Shown here piece by piece: positions 35,785 to 44,980 of a stretch of DNA of 64,000 nucleotides. Under the pieces are notes generated by a model. That model had not been told where the DNA came from, did no database searches, and saw only the letters and a program-made list of their open reading frames with translations. The stretch's first letter is position 1. The number at the start of each line of letters is the position of its first letter. The DNA lies in contig NW_024609835.1 in assembly GCF_016920785.2 (NCBI RefSeq), positions 83,610,243-83,674,242 on the forward strand, written 5' to 3'. The position numbers and the translations under genes were made by a program. This stretch comes from Ixodes scapularis (Eukaryota > Arthropoda > Arachnida > Ixodida > Ixodidae).

Positions 35785-35957
35785 TACAATGGACAAAAAG
35801 CGAAAGCTGTGGGCCGCGGGGTCCAATCATAAACCAGTTACAGACCACGTGGCGTACTGCTACGATGTTATGCACGTCGGTGCCAAAAACCACATAGTTT
35901 GAAACTCTGTCGTAATTGGACCTCGCGGCCCGCAGCTTTGGCTTTTAGTCCATTGCC
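35785..35957. repeat. Short fold-back (arms ~47 bp)
   Basis: Arms about 35785-35831 and 35911-35957 are reverse complements with a few mismatches. Shared phrases are GGGCCGCGGGGTCCAAT and its inverted counterpart ATTGGACCTCGCGGCCC. Confidence 0.65.
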
Positions 35958-36232
35958 CCTCCGGGGTTGTGGGGCAGCGGCAGAATGGTGGGAGAAGAAA
36001 TAACAAAATATTCTGAAGAAATTCTAAAAGAAAAAGAGCTTTGTGTTCGCCCAAGAAAGGGAAGGGGATAAAGAGAGAGAGAGAGAGCCATAATGGGAGA
36101 AGGCCTCTTGACACCAAGGCCAAAAAGTAAGAGAAAGGAAAAAGAATTAAGGAGGGAGTACTTGCCAGCACATGAAGTGCATGGGCTCAGTTTTCCCTTT
36201 TTCTCCCACACACCGAACAGCACTCCCAACTA

Positions 36233-37339
36233 CTGTCGAGACCGGTAATAACGAAGTCGGTTATAACGAAATGGCGGCTGCAGCGAAGCGATCACGATTT
36301 CCCATTTCCTTTTAGAGCGCAGCTCTTAGGGGCCCGTTCCCGGCTTGAGCGGCGTCGCCGTCGGCGTCGCCGTTGGCGTCGCCGTCGCCGTCGCCGTCGG
36401 CGTCGGCGTCGGCGTCGGCGTAACCGCAACCCTCGTAACCCTCGTGAGGGTTACGAGGGTTACGAGGGTTAATCTCATGAGGGTTACCCTCACGAGGATC
36501 ACGAGGGCCACGAGGGTTACTTGCTCTCGTAACCCTCACGAGGGTTACGAGGGTTAGTTACCCTCAAAAGGGTTACCTTCACGAGGGTTACCCTCACGAG
36601 GGTTACTTACCCTCGTAACCCTCACGAGGGTTACGAGGGTTAGTTACCCTCAAAAGGGTAACCCTCACAAGGGTAAGTAACCCTCGTGAGGGTTACTTAC
36701 CCTCGTAACCCTTACGAGGGTAACGAGGGTTAGTTACCCTCAAAATGGTTACCTTCACGAGGGTCACGAGGGTTATGAGAGTTACCCTCACGAGGGTCAC
36801 GAGAGTTACCCTCACGAGGGTCACGAGAGTTGCCCTCACAAGGGTTACTAGGGTTACCCCCCCGAGGTCACGTGACCCCCCTTGACGTCATAGCCACTGA
36901 TGACGTCATCAGTGACGTCACTGATGACGTCACCGGCATCCGCATCGTCATCGTCATCATCACTGATGACGTCATCAGTGACGTCACTGGTGACGTCACC
37001 GGCATCCGAATCGTCATCATCATCATCACTGATGGCATCATCAGTGACGTCACTGACGACGTCATCGGCATCGTCACGTGGCCCCAGGTCACGTGACCCC
37101 CCGACGTCACGTGACCCCCAAGGTCACGTGACCCCCCGCCCCCCGAGGTCACTTGACCCACCCCCCAGTAACCTTCCCTCCTCCTCAAGAGCTGCGCTCT
37201 AATTCGGCGTTACAGGGAGTTGTAAACGGCTTTCATTTTTTTTTCACTTCGTTATAACCGAAGTCTGTTATAACGAAATAGCGGATCTGGTGAAATGATT
37301 TCCGATTCCCGTCGACTTCGTTGTAACTGGTCTCGACAG
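36233..37339. mobile_element. TA-flanked DNA element interrupted by a microsatellite-core element
   Basis: Ends CTGTCGAGACC and GGTCTCGACAG, with TA at 36231-36232 and 37340-37341, fitting Tc1/mariner- or pogo-type insertion. TAACGAAGTCGGTTATAACG near the left end mirrors CGTTATAACCGAAGTCTGTT near the right. Most of the interior is the inserted microsatellite-core element, so the original was short and non-autonomous. Confidence 0.75.
36313..37240 (-). mobile_element. Microsatellite-core repeat element, copy 2 (inverted)
   Basis: In the minus orientation it starts with GTTTACAACTCCCTGTAACG and TTAGAGCGCAGCTCTTGAGG and ends AGAGCTGCGCTCTAAAAG. The core repeats copy 1's zones: GTCACGTGAC with G/C-runs (37070-37160), TGACGTCATCAG with GATGATG (36890-37065), the GTAACCCTCGTGAGG array (36430-36860), and a GCGACGGCGACGGCGAC array (36350-36420). 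Nested in the TA-flanked element at 36233-37339. Confidence 0.75.
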
Positions 37340-37558
37340 TACAATGTATGACTTTGTGCTCAGAATAAGCATCATGCAAATAACATTTCGGTCGGACATT
37401 TCGATCAGATAGGAACTAATCCTCAGTCCTTTCCAGTGAGCGCCAAAAACGGTTAATCCTGGCAGTGTAGCTCTGATGCCTGCCTGCTAGCAGAACACAA
37501 ATACAAGCATACAGACAGTCAAATTCTCATTACGCCATTTGTCGAAGGCCACTCGTTG
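37340..37558. other. Spacer before gypsy A, including TSD
   Basis: Contains CGTTG at 37554-37558, the left target-site duplication of gypsy A; the matching CGTTG is at 44976-44980. Confidence 0.7.
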
Positions 37559-37722
37559 TGAAGTGACTCGTACAACGTTTTGGGCAGACTGAACGTTTAT
37601 TCAAGGGCTCTGCTTCTTTTTATCAGCTAGTGTGTTAGTGAGCAAAAGTAAGAACTGAACAACAAAAAGGAGGGCAAGTAGATTAGGATAAGATAATAGC
37701 AGCATCACTGTCTGTCACAGCA
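37559..37722 (-). repeat. Gypsy A 3' LTR
   Basis: 164 bp, TGAAGTGACTCGTAC to CTGTCTGTCACAGCA on the + strand. Minus-strand orientation makes this the 3' LTR. Contains an AATAA-like region (TTTATTCAAG on +). Confidence 0.85.
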
Positions 37723-37733
37723 CTCCTCCACCT

Positions 37734-38496
37734 TTAAGGTGAGTAACGGTCCGGTGGCTTCCGTCTTCTAGTGGAACGCCTCAGCGGGCTCGTTGGCTGA
37801 GTGGTGATGGTAACGGGGGCGTCATTCACGGGGATCCTTGAAGGCTCTGTGACGAGCTCCTCTTCGCAGGGGTCGCCAGTAGGGGCCGTTGATCCCTCCA
37901 CGACTGGGGGTAGGACTTCCACTGCAGTCACATGCTCCGTGGGGATAATTCAGTTTTTCAATTGGTCATGGTGTCTTCGTTGTTGGCCCTCCTGCGAGCC
38001 GCGCAGACGCCATTCTAGCGCGCACAGTCGCTTCTATTGTAGCTTGTTCCCATTTGTTCCCCTTTCCGTAATTACGGCTCCACACCGACTGCCCTTTCTG
38101 AAAAGTTTGTCGTGGTACCTTTTTCGCCTTCCTGGGCCGAGGTACAACGTTGTCGAGGCACGAGCGGATTTCGTATCCGACTAACAACATGGCTGGTGTT
38201 TTTCCACATCCTAGGGGAGTTTGACGATACTGATGGAGAAACCGGGCAAGACAAGTCTGAAGGGATCCCACGCAGTTTTTTACCAGCCCTTGCTTAATGG
38301 TACGAACAGCCCGCTCAGCCAGCCCGTTTGACCGAGGGTGGTAGGGCGCCGTTGTCAGGTGGATAATGTTGTTTCGCTTCACGAACCTGCGAAATTCATC
38401 ACTTGTAAATTGTGGTCCGTTGTCTGACACAACGGTAGTTGGCAACTCATACCATCCAAAACTGGTACGCAAGGCTTCGATAGTCGTAAGGGGACT
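37734..38496 (-). pseudogene. Gypsy A integrase, C-terminal part
   Basis: From the right: LTTIEALRTSFGWYELPTTV, VVSDNGPQFTSDEF (second catalytic Asp), HPRSNGLAERAVRTIKQG (catalytic Glu), QYRQTPLGCGKTPAMLLVGY. A frame break is followed by a tail ending RRSTRRRKPPDRYSP, typical of gypsy integrase C-termini. The N-terminal half lies beyond inserted element B, at 41502-42367. Confidence 0.8.
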
Positions 38497-38576
38497 GGGT
38501 CTTCTCTTGACTTGGAGGGAAACGAAGAGAAGAATTCGCCAGGTCTTCGTTTCTCTCTGAGTCAAGAGAGGTTCGA
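38497..38576. repeat. Hairpin scar at the left junction of nested element B
   Basis: TCTTCTCTTGACTTGGAGGG continues into GAAACGAAGAGAAGAATTCG and CCAGG, then a second inverted half (TCTTCGTTTCTCTCTGAGTC). It belongs to neither gypsy A nor the LTR of B. A closely similar block occurs at about 39098-39141, at an internal deletion junction of element B. Confidence 0.6.
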
Positions 38577-38670
38577 AGCTGGGATGAAACGAACCAGCTC
38601 GGACAGCGTTTGGATTCGAACTGCTTTAATTGCTCGCGCTGCAGAGGCAGCTGAACCTCGTCGTCGTCGT

Positions 38671-39045
38671 TCATGGCGTAGGCTGGCTTTGAGTGTCGCT
38701 ATAAGGCTCCCCCTGTGGAGCCGTGGGCCCTGGAAAGGTCCATGTGATGTATTTGGTTCTTGTTGCAAGCGCCGGAGGTACTGACTGGGCAGGTGCGGTT
38801 GCAGGGGATGCAGGAGATATGGCTTCTAGGTAGGCCGGCTTGACACGGTCGGTCGTGACTACGTCACGACGGCCGTTTATGTCTAGTGTAAAGGTCTTGG
38901 CTTGCCGATCCAGCACTCTGAACGGGCCGTCGTAGGCCGGTTCCAATGGTCGACTGACCTGGTCGCGACATAAGAAAACATGCGAGCATGTCTCAAGGTC
39001 TTGGCTCACGAATACGTCTCGATGGCTCTGTTGAGCTGGAAGCAC
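38671..39045 (-). pseudogene. Gypsy B integrase C-terminus
   Basis: Minus-strand frame with LEPAYDGPFRVLDRQAKTFT and DVVTTDRVKPAYL, the integrase C-terminal SH3-like region (PAYDGPF motif) of gypsy elements, followed by a Pro/Ala-rich tail that runs into the LTR. Catalytic DDE residues are not present. Confidence 0.75.
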
Positions 39046-39097
39046 AGGCCGGAGGAGACGAAAGGTTTTTCGTAAGTCGTTGACGTAGCCGGTGGGG

Positions 39098-39141
39098 TCT
39101 TCTCTTGACTCTGAGGGAAACGAAGAGAAGAATTCGCCAGG
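39098..39141. repeat. Hairpin scar at the internal deletion junction of element B
   Basis: TCTTCTCTT and AAGAGAAGA form a perfect 9-bp stem around GACTCTGAGGGAAACG, followed by ATTCGCCAGG. It sits where reverse-transcriptase-side sequence joins the integrase C-terminus across a deletion. It matches the block at 38497-38546. Confidence 0.65.
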
Positions 39142-39958
39142 TAGGCGCAGAGGGTTCCTTCTTGGTGGCGAGAAGATCCGTCAATGGCTTGATGAGTTGC
39201 GCACAACTCGGTAGGAAACGGTGATGAAAATTTAGGAGACCTAGAAATTCGCACAGTTTCTTCAGAGATGCTGGCTGCGGAAAGTCTCGAATGGCCGTAA
39301 CTTTTGCATCTTAGGGTTTGATGCCTTGCGGTGTTACCTGATGTCCCAGAAATTCTATGGTCGTCACGCCGAAGGTGCATTTGTTCTGGTTGGTGACCAA
39401 CCCGTAGTCATCGAGGTGGGTGAAAAGAGCACGCAGGTGCTCCTTATGCTCGGCCTCTGACGTGCTGGCGACCAAGAGATTGTTGAGGTAAGCGAAGACG
39501 AAGTCTAGACTTCGGGTGACCTCGTTGATGGTACGTTGAAATGCCTGGGCGGCATTCCACAAACCGAACGGCATCCTCACATACTCAAAGAGGCCAAATG
39601 GTGTGGTGATGGCGGTCTTTGGGATGTCGGCCAGCTCCACCAGAATCTGATGGTATGCCTTCACCAAGTCGATATTGGAGAATATCTGGCAACCAGCCAG
39701 GTTCGTGGTGAAGTCCTGTATGTGAGGAAGTGGGTACCGGTCAGGCTGGGTGTTGGTGTTGAGTGCACGGTAATCACCGCATGGTCTCCAGTCGTCGGTA
39801 GTTTTCTTGGGGACCATGTGTAGTGGGGAGGCCCAGTTGCTCGATGATGGTCGAACGATGCCAAGTTCGAGCATATGCTCAAACTCGCGACGAGCAATGA
39901 CTAGGCGTTCTCCAGACAGCCGTCGAGGACGAGTGAAAACGGGGGCCAGAGGTGACAA
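39142..39958 (-). pseudogene. Gypsy B reverse transcriptase
   Basis: Minus-strand frame from 39958 with RREFEHMLELGIVRPSSSNW, ASPLHMVPKKTTDDWRPCGD, YRALNTNTQPDRYPLPHIQD, FSNIDLVKAYHQI (catalytic Asp of motif A) and MPFGLWNAAQAFQRTI. The catalytic box reads FAYLNNLLVAS; the usual YxDD is YLNN, so both active-site Asp are lost. The fingers/thumb continue to EFLGHQVTPQGIKP, then a stop and a shifted continuation to about 39145. It cannot polymerise as written. Confidence 0.85.
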
Positions 39959-40550
39959 TGTGGTGAGTAATGGTGTGCTTCACCGGTGACTCCCTTGTGT
40001 GTGGCCTCGTAAGGTTCGTAAAATTCGCAAGAATTTTCTCATAGGCCATTGATGGTGAAAACGCTCTAAGTCCTGTTGCTGTGGTCGTAGAGAGCACGCC
40101 ATTCACGGAGAGGCGTGTCGTCAGGTCGATGAGGCGTCGTGAATGAATGTCGACGGCCAGTTTGTAGAAGCTGAGAAAGTCCGCACCCAGGCTAGCCTGC
40201 TTGATGTCGGCGACGATGAACAGCCACCGGAATGTGCGGCGCAGTCCAAGGTTGATTGTGAGGGACCGCTGACCGTAGGTGGCGATAAGTGAGTTGTTGA
40301 TCGCTTGGAGCGGGGAGGTCTTTTGCTTGCGTTGTCGGTCCAAAAGAGAGGCCGGTAGAACGCTGACCTTGGCTCCTGTGTCGACAAGGAAGCGATGGCC
40401 AGCTACCTTGTCAACGACATAAAAGAGGCGGCTTTCCTGTCTACCGGCATCACCTGCCGCCGCCAGTGTCCGGTCTTCTAGTTTTCCGCCGAAGCGCAGG
40501 ATTGGGTGCACTTGCAGGCACGGTTGCCGAAGGTACGGTGGTACCAACAC
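39879..40550 (-). pseudogene. Gypsy B aspartic protease region
   Basis: Minus-strand frame with RLFYVVDKVAGHRFLVDTGA then KVSVLPASLL, the DTGA active site of a retroviral-type aspartic protease, followed by LGLRRTFRWLFIVADI and LGADFLSFYKLAVD. It overlaps gag upstream and the reverse transcriptase downstream in other frames. DTGA is intact, but flanking frames are broken. Confidence 0.75.
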
Positions 40551-41320
40551 CTGCCCGAGTCAGAGTCGACCTGACCGCTGTTGGGTAGGTGGTGCGCTCT
40601 ACCGAACGTGAGTGAGAGCGTGGGGGCCGGCGGGAGTGGGACCGTTGTTGGCGACGTCGTGATAAGGGTGCAAGGGTGGCAAGCTGACGACTCAGGGCCT
40701 CGATATGGTCCTCAAGGCGCGAGTCTAGAGTCTTCTGATGTTGTTGCGGGCGTTCTATTGGCGACAGCGCTGATGCCAGGGGCCCACGAGTAGTCGACGA
40801 CACGTTCAGCAAGCTCAGCGAGCTTGTCGAGCAACATGTCTTCCGCGGCCGCCAGAACCAGGACCATGGTGGATGGGAGCCGTTGTAAAAACAACTCACG
40901 CAGGAGGTGGTTGTTGGGGTCTTGGTTCTGGGTTCCCAGCAGGTGACGCATTTGGTGGAGAAGCTGGGACGGTCATCTGTCACTGAGCTCCTCGGCGTTA
41001 AGGAGTTGCTGAAGCCTGCTGCGCTCCGACTCGGTCTTGCGGTCAAGAATGGTGGCCTTCAGTTGGCCGAAGGGGCTGACCGGATTCGGAGTGGCCAGAA
41101 TGTTGGCTAGCTCCTCGGCGACGTCGGCTGGCAAGGAGGACACGGTGTGAAGGTACCGCGTCTCCTGGCTGGTGATGTGCCGGAGACGGAACTGGGCTTC
41201 TTGCATGAGCCATACGATCGGATTTTTCGGCCAAAATGGTGGCAGCCGAAACTTCTGGATCACTGCCAAGGGTGAATGAAGGGCGTCACCATAAGGAGCG
41301 TTGGATGTGCCGGCATCCAT
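40450..41320 (-). pseudogene. Gypsy B gag
   Basis: Starts at 41320 (MDAGTSNAPYGDAL) and contains LPPFWPKNPIVWLMQEAQFR and LPADVAEELANILATP, a gag capsid-type region common in arthropod gypsy elements. A frameshift near 40975 moves the rest into another frame (LRHLLGTQNQDPNNHLLREL, then LPSTMVLVLAA) down to about 40450. No zinc knuckle is seen, as in related gag lineages. Confidence 0.75.
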
Positions 41321-41367
41321 CAGAGCAGCAGGGTTTGAAAGAGCGAGTCCGATTCTGGGTCACCAAA

Positions 41368-41500
41368 TCTGTTGGGAGCTGGGACGAAACGAACCGACTC
41401 GGACAGCGTTTGAATTCAAACTGCTTTAATTGCTCGCGCTGCTGAGGCAACTGAACCTCGTCGTCGTCGTTCATGGCGTAGGCTGGCTTTGAGTGTTGCT
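41368..41500 (-). repeat. Gypsy B 5' LTR
   Basis: 133 bp with TGTTGGGAGC at the left and GTTGCTACA at the right, TG...CA ends. Very short for an LTR, but matched by the left copy (about 38577-38702) over most of its length. Confidence 0.7.
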
Positions 41501-41501
41501 A

Positions 41502-42420
41502 CACTGGTACGCAAGGCTTCGATAGTCGTAAGGGGACTAGCTGTCTTCATTGGGATGACCTCGAGCCACTTGCTGTGCGAGTCAATGACAATCAACAGCA
41601 TGTGATTATCGACCGGCCCCGAAAAATCGACATGCAATCTTGAACACCTTTCTCCCGTATCTGGCCAGCTAACGGGGGGCGGGGGGCTTTGCTGGTTGCA
41701 TACAGGATGCTTGTATGCAAACCTGGCAGAGTTTGGCGAAACGTTCGATCTCGCTGTCAACTCGGGGGTACCAAAAACGCAAGCGCGCGAGCGTCTTCAT
41801 CGACGCAATACCTTGGTGCGTGGCATGTAACATCTCTAGCATTGTTTCTCTCGCCTTTGTTGGGATTACCGCACGGTGCCCCCAGTAGATAAGTCCATGA
41901 CTCAGCGTCAGTTCGTCCCTGCAATCAAAATACGGGCCCAACGCCAGCTGTGGCTTCGGCAACTGCTGTGGCCAGCCGTTCTGTATCCAACTATGAATTT
42001 GCCGTAATTGCAAATCGTTATCTGTGAGCGCCGCTACTCGCTGGGCTGATATCACGTCGTCATTGAACTGTTCGGTCAGCAGTACGTACTCCTGCGAATC
42101 TTTGTCAGCAAAACGTGCGCTTTGGTCCTCCATACCGGGGACTGGTAAGCGACTAAAGGCATCTGCCGTGATGTTGCTTTTTCCTGGCTTATACTCAATG
42201 TTGTATGAGTAGGCACTCAGCAGTAGCGCCCAGCGCTGTATTCTTGCAGCCGCCATCGCGGGAATCGGTCTTTCCAGGTGAAAGAGCCCCACGAGGGGTT
42301 TATGGTCGGTAACTAGCATGAACGTATGTCCAAGGAAGTATTGACGAAATTTGGTAACACCAAACACAAGAGGAAGCGCCTCACGCTCGAGCTGCGTGTA
42401 GTTTCGCTCTGCCGCCGAAA
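41502..42420 (-). pseudogene. Gypsy A RNase H and integrase N-terminal part
   Basis: From 42367: FGVTKFRQYFLGHTFMLVTD and HKPLVGLFHLERPIPAMAAA give the RNase H domain end. Then LHATHQGIASMKTLARLRFW and CQVCIQASCMQPAK give the HHCC integrase zinc-binding region. After a frame change, RLHVDFSGPVDNHMLLIVID (first catalytic Asp) and SHSKWLEVIPMKTASP follow. The coding is then cut by inserted element B and resumes at 38496. Confidence 0.85.
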
Positions 42421-44085
42421 GCTTTCAAGAACGAAAATCGATCGGGCGCTTCTTGCCATCTTCTCGGTGCAACACTACTGCCCCGATCCCTGCAGGTGAC
42501 GCATCACATGCTAACCATAAAGGCCTCTTCGGGTCGTAGTGCGCGAGGAAGTTTGCCTCCTGAAGTAAAGTCTTTGTTCGTTTGAAAGCTTTCTCCTGAA
42601 CATCGCTCCACTTCCATACTGGCCCTTCTTCAGAAGATTGTACAAAGGCCCCAAGCTCGAGGGTATACGTCTGGCAGGAATTTGTGGTAATAGGTCACTA
42701 ACCCCAAAAACGCCCTTAATTCTGTCACGCAGGGTGGCGAGGGTAATGAAATCACCGCAGCCATGTTTGCCGCCTTAAGATGTAGACCTTTCGCGTCAAT
42801 TCGGTGACCTAAGAAATCAAAATCGACTTCTTGCTGCCAAAACTTGCATTTCTCTGGATGCAGCCTTAAGCCGGACTCTCGCAGCCGCCGCAACACCGTC
42901 TGGAGAAGGCTGCTGTCGTGTTGTTTCTCGGCCACAATCCAGAAGGCTGCTGTCGTGTTGTTTCTCGGCCACAATAATGTCATCCAGATATACCTGCACA
43001 CCAGGCAATCCTTGCAACACCGCTTTAATGCGTCTTTGAAAAATAGCCGGAGCTGACACGACACCGAAGGGTAGCCGATTAAAGGCAAACAAACCATTGT
43101 GTGTGTTCACCACTGTGAGCATACTGGCTGCTTCATCCAAGAGCAGCTGGTTATATGCATCTTTCAAGTCAATTGAGCTAATGACTTCCCCGCCGTTTAG
43201 CGCCGCAAAAATGTCTTCAATTCGTGACAGCAGATATTGTTCGACATGGCAGGCACTGTTAACCGTTATTCTAAAATCACCACAAAGATGAATGTTGCCA
43301 TTCCTTTTAACAACAGGAACCAAAGGTGTCGCCCAGTCTGACGTTGCCACGGGGGACAATACGCCTAACTTTACTAGCCGGTCCAGCTCATCAGAAACCT
43401 TCTCTCGCAGTACGTACGGCATAGGTCGAGCTTTGTAGAACTTGGGGACAGCACCCTCACGAAGTTGGAAGCGGGCTGGGGGACCCTTCAACAATCCTAG
43501 GCCTGGCTCGAACAATTCGGAGAACTTCGCAAGTATTGGCCCGACACCGGTAGCGCTTGTTCGCTCACCCTGACACTGATTGACGAAGGCTGGCGCTGGC
43601 AGCAGGTGGAAATCACGCAGCAGGTTACGGCCGCATAGGTTTGGTCCAGGGCACTCCAGAACTGTCAATGTTCTGGTCACAGTCTTGTTCCCCAGCGAAA
43701 CTTGCATATCGAGCTGTCCGCGCACGGGCAATTTTCCCAGGAAGCACGTCAGCTCTGTCGCTGCCTTGTGAAGTTTTGGCCAGACGTCCTTGTGTCGCTG
43801 GTACGTAGCCCATGTGATGACGAACACCGGTGCCCCAGTGTCTAGCTGCATATCCACTGCTACATCACCCCAGCGGAAGTACTGTATGAACGGTTGGACT
43901 GTGCTGAGGTTCCCGATGAAATCCTGTGCTTCCATCACAAAAAGACTGTCCTGGCCTTCGTCTGCGGCAGCCTGGATATCTAAGGCCATTTTGCTTTTTG
44001 GTTTGTTGCTGGTAGCAAAGCAGCGTTTCGCCAAGTGGCTGCAGTCTTGCCACAGCGGAAGCACCGTGCGTTGCGAAACTTGCAC
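42421..44085 (-). pseudogene. Gypsy A protease and reverse transcriptase
   Basis: Protease: DVAVDMQLDTGAPVFVITWA with an intact DTGA. Reverse transcriptase: VLSPVATSDWATPLVPVVKR, LCGDFRITVNSACHVEQYLL, ISSIDLKDAYNQLLLDEAAS (motif A Asp) and LPFGVVSAPAIFQRRIKAVL, then VYLDDIIVAEKQH with an intact YLDD box. A 37-bp tandem duplication directly after it shifts the frame. A shifted segment carries LRLHPEKCKFWQQEVDFDFL and the connection to RNase H, which includes a stop in the DFRS region near 42427. The active-site Asp are preserved, unlike B and C, but the frame is broken. Confidence 0.88.
42904..42975. repeat. 37-bp tandem duplication in gypsy A reverse transcriptase
   Basis: Unit 1 at 42904-42940 starts AGAAGGCTGCTGTCGTG and is repeated from 42941. 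37 is not a multiple of three, so the copy shifts the reading frame just after the YLDD box. Confidence 0.85.
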
Positions 44086-44810
44086 TCTTTTGCTTCATAC
44101 TTGCTTCCCCCGCACCTTGGGCAAGGTTCTTTGTTGCTCTTCCAAGCGTTTGGTCAAGGCGTTCTGTCTTGGCTTTCTGTTGGTCGGCCGTGGAGTGCAT
44201 GCACCGCGTTGTCCTCCTCCTCCGGCTTCAGTTGTCGGGTTATCTGATGTACGTTTATCTTGGCCATTTCCGCAGCCAGGGCGATTTCCTCCACGGCGAC
44301 AAGTGTCAACGACGTCTTCGTCAGCATGTATCTTCTCACATCAGGGTCCCGTATTCCACAGACGATGTGGTCGCGCGACATTCGCTGTAGCAAGCTTCCG
44401 AAGTTGCAAGTGTCTGCCAACTGCCGAGTAGCCACAATGAAATCCTTCACCGTTTCGTCTGGCTCTTGGTTTCTTGTAAAACACAAGTATGACTGCATAA
44501 TCTCGTTGGTCCCCTGCGAGTAGTGCTCCTGAAGCAGTTGCGTGACTTCTTCGTACGGAAGGACATTTACCCTGCTTCGGGCGCACCGACTGCTCAGCAC
44601 CGTGAACGTTTGTGTGTTTGCCCGTTTCTTCTTGGAGTTGCTCACACCAGTCCCCTCAAAAAAGGCTTCCAGTCGCAACTTGTACGCGTCCTACTTGTCC
44701 ACTGTCTCCTCGAACTGCGGGGAACTTAGTAATGCCGCCAGGTCTGGCAATATAAGTTGTCGGCATCAGCGGCCACACCGCTTCGCAAGTGTAACCATCT
44801 TCGTCACCAT
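44086..44810 (-). pseudogene. Gypsy A gag with zinc knuckle
   Basis: Minus-strand frame 44678-44154 with VLPYEEVTQLLQEHYSQGTN, CFTRNQEPDETVKDFIVATR, QLADTCNFGSLLQRMSRDHI and VCGIRDPDVRRYMLTKTSLT, a gag capsid/retrotrans-gag region of the type common in gypsy elements. A frame change leads to CKFRNARCFRCGKTA, a CCHC-like zinc knuckle. The N-terminal part is frameshifted near 44690. Confidence 0.8.
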
Positions 44811-44975
44811 TGAAGCGATTCGTACGTCGTCTCGGGCAGACTGAACATTTATTCAAGGGCTCTGCTTCTTTTTATCGGCTAGTGTGTTTAATGAGCAAAA
44901 GAAAGAACAGAGCAATAAAAAGGAGGGTAAGTAGATTAGGATAAGATAATAGCAGCGTCACTGTCTGTCACAGCA
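44811..44975 (-). repeat. Gypsy A 5' LTR
   Basis: 165 bp, TGAAGCGATTCGTACG to CTGTCTGTCACAGCA on +, followed by the CGTTG duplication. Differences from the 3' LTR cluster near the inner end. Confidence 0.85.
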
Positions 44976-44980
44976 CGTTG

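Larger units (their letters stand above)
38572..41500 (-). mobile_element. Gypsy LTR retrotransposon B, nested in A, internally deleted
   Basis: Minus-strand gypsy with short LTRs: 41368-41500 (TGTTGGGAGC to GTTGCTACA on +) and a rearranged left LTR about 38577-38702. A primer-binding-like TTTGGTGACCCAGA follows the 5' LTR, and a purine tract (CAGGGGGAGCC) precedes the 3' LTR. Gag, protease and reverse transcriptase are present, but RNase H and most of the integrase are deleted. Only the integrase C-terminus (38671-39045) remains. No normal 5-bp target duplication is visible on the left; instead about 36 bp of gypsy A sequence is present on both sides. Confidence 0.8.
37559..44975 (-). mobile_element. 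Gypsy LTR retrotransposon A, split by element B
   Basis: A minus-strand gypsy with LTRs at 37559-37722 and 44811-44975 (about 90% identical by eye), TG...CA ends and a 5-bp CGTTG duplication on both sides. Next to the 5' LTR is TGGTGACGAAGATGG, a plausible primer-binding site; next to the 3' LTR is a purine tract (AAGGTGGAGGAG). Order from the right: gag with a zinc knuckle, protease, reverse transcriptase, RNase H, integrase, Ser/Arg-rich tail. The integrase is split by a second gypsy (about 38497-41500). Several frameshifts make it inactive. It lies antisense in intron 3 of the dehydrogenase. Confidence 0.9.

Noticed and set aside
36312..37202. Open frames of 61-106 codons, both strands
   Set aside because: Same cause: repeats in the inverted copy of the microsatellite-core element.
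38461..41537. 36-bp target-site duplication of element B
   Set aside because: Far longer than LTR-element duplications; treated instead as a rearranged junction.
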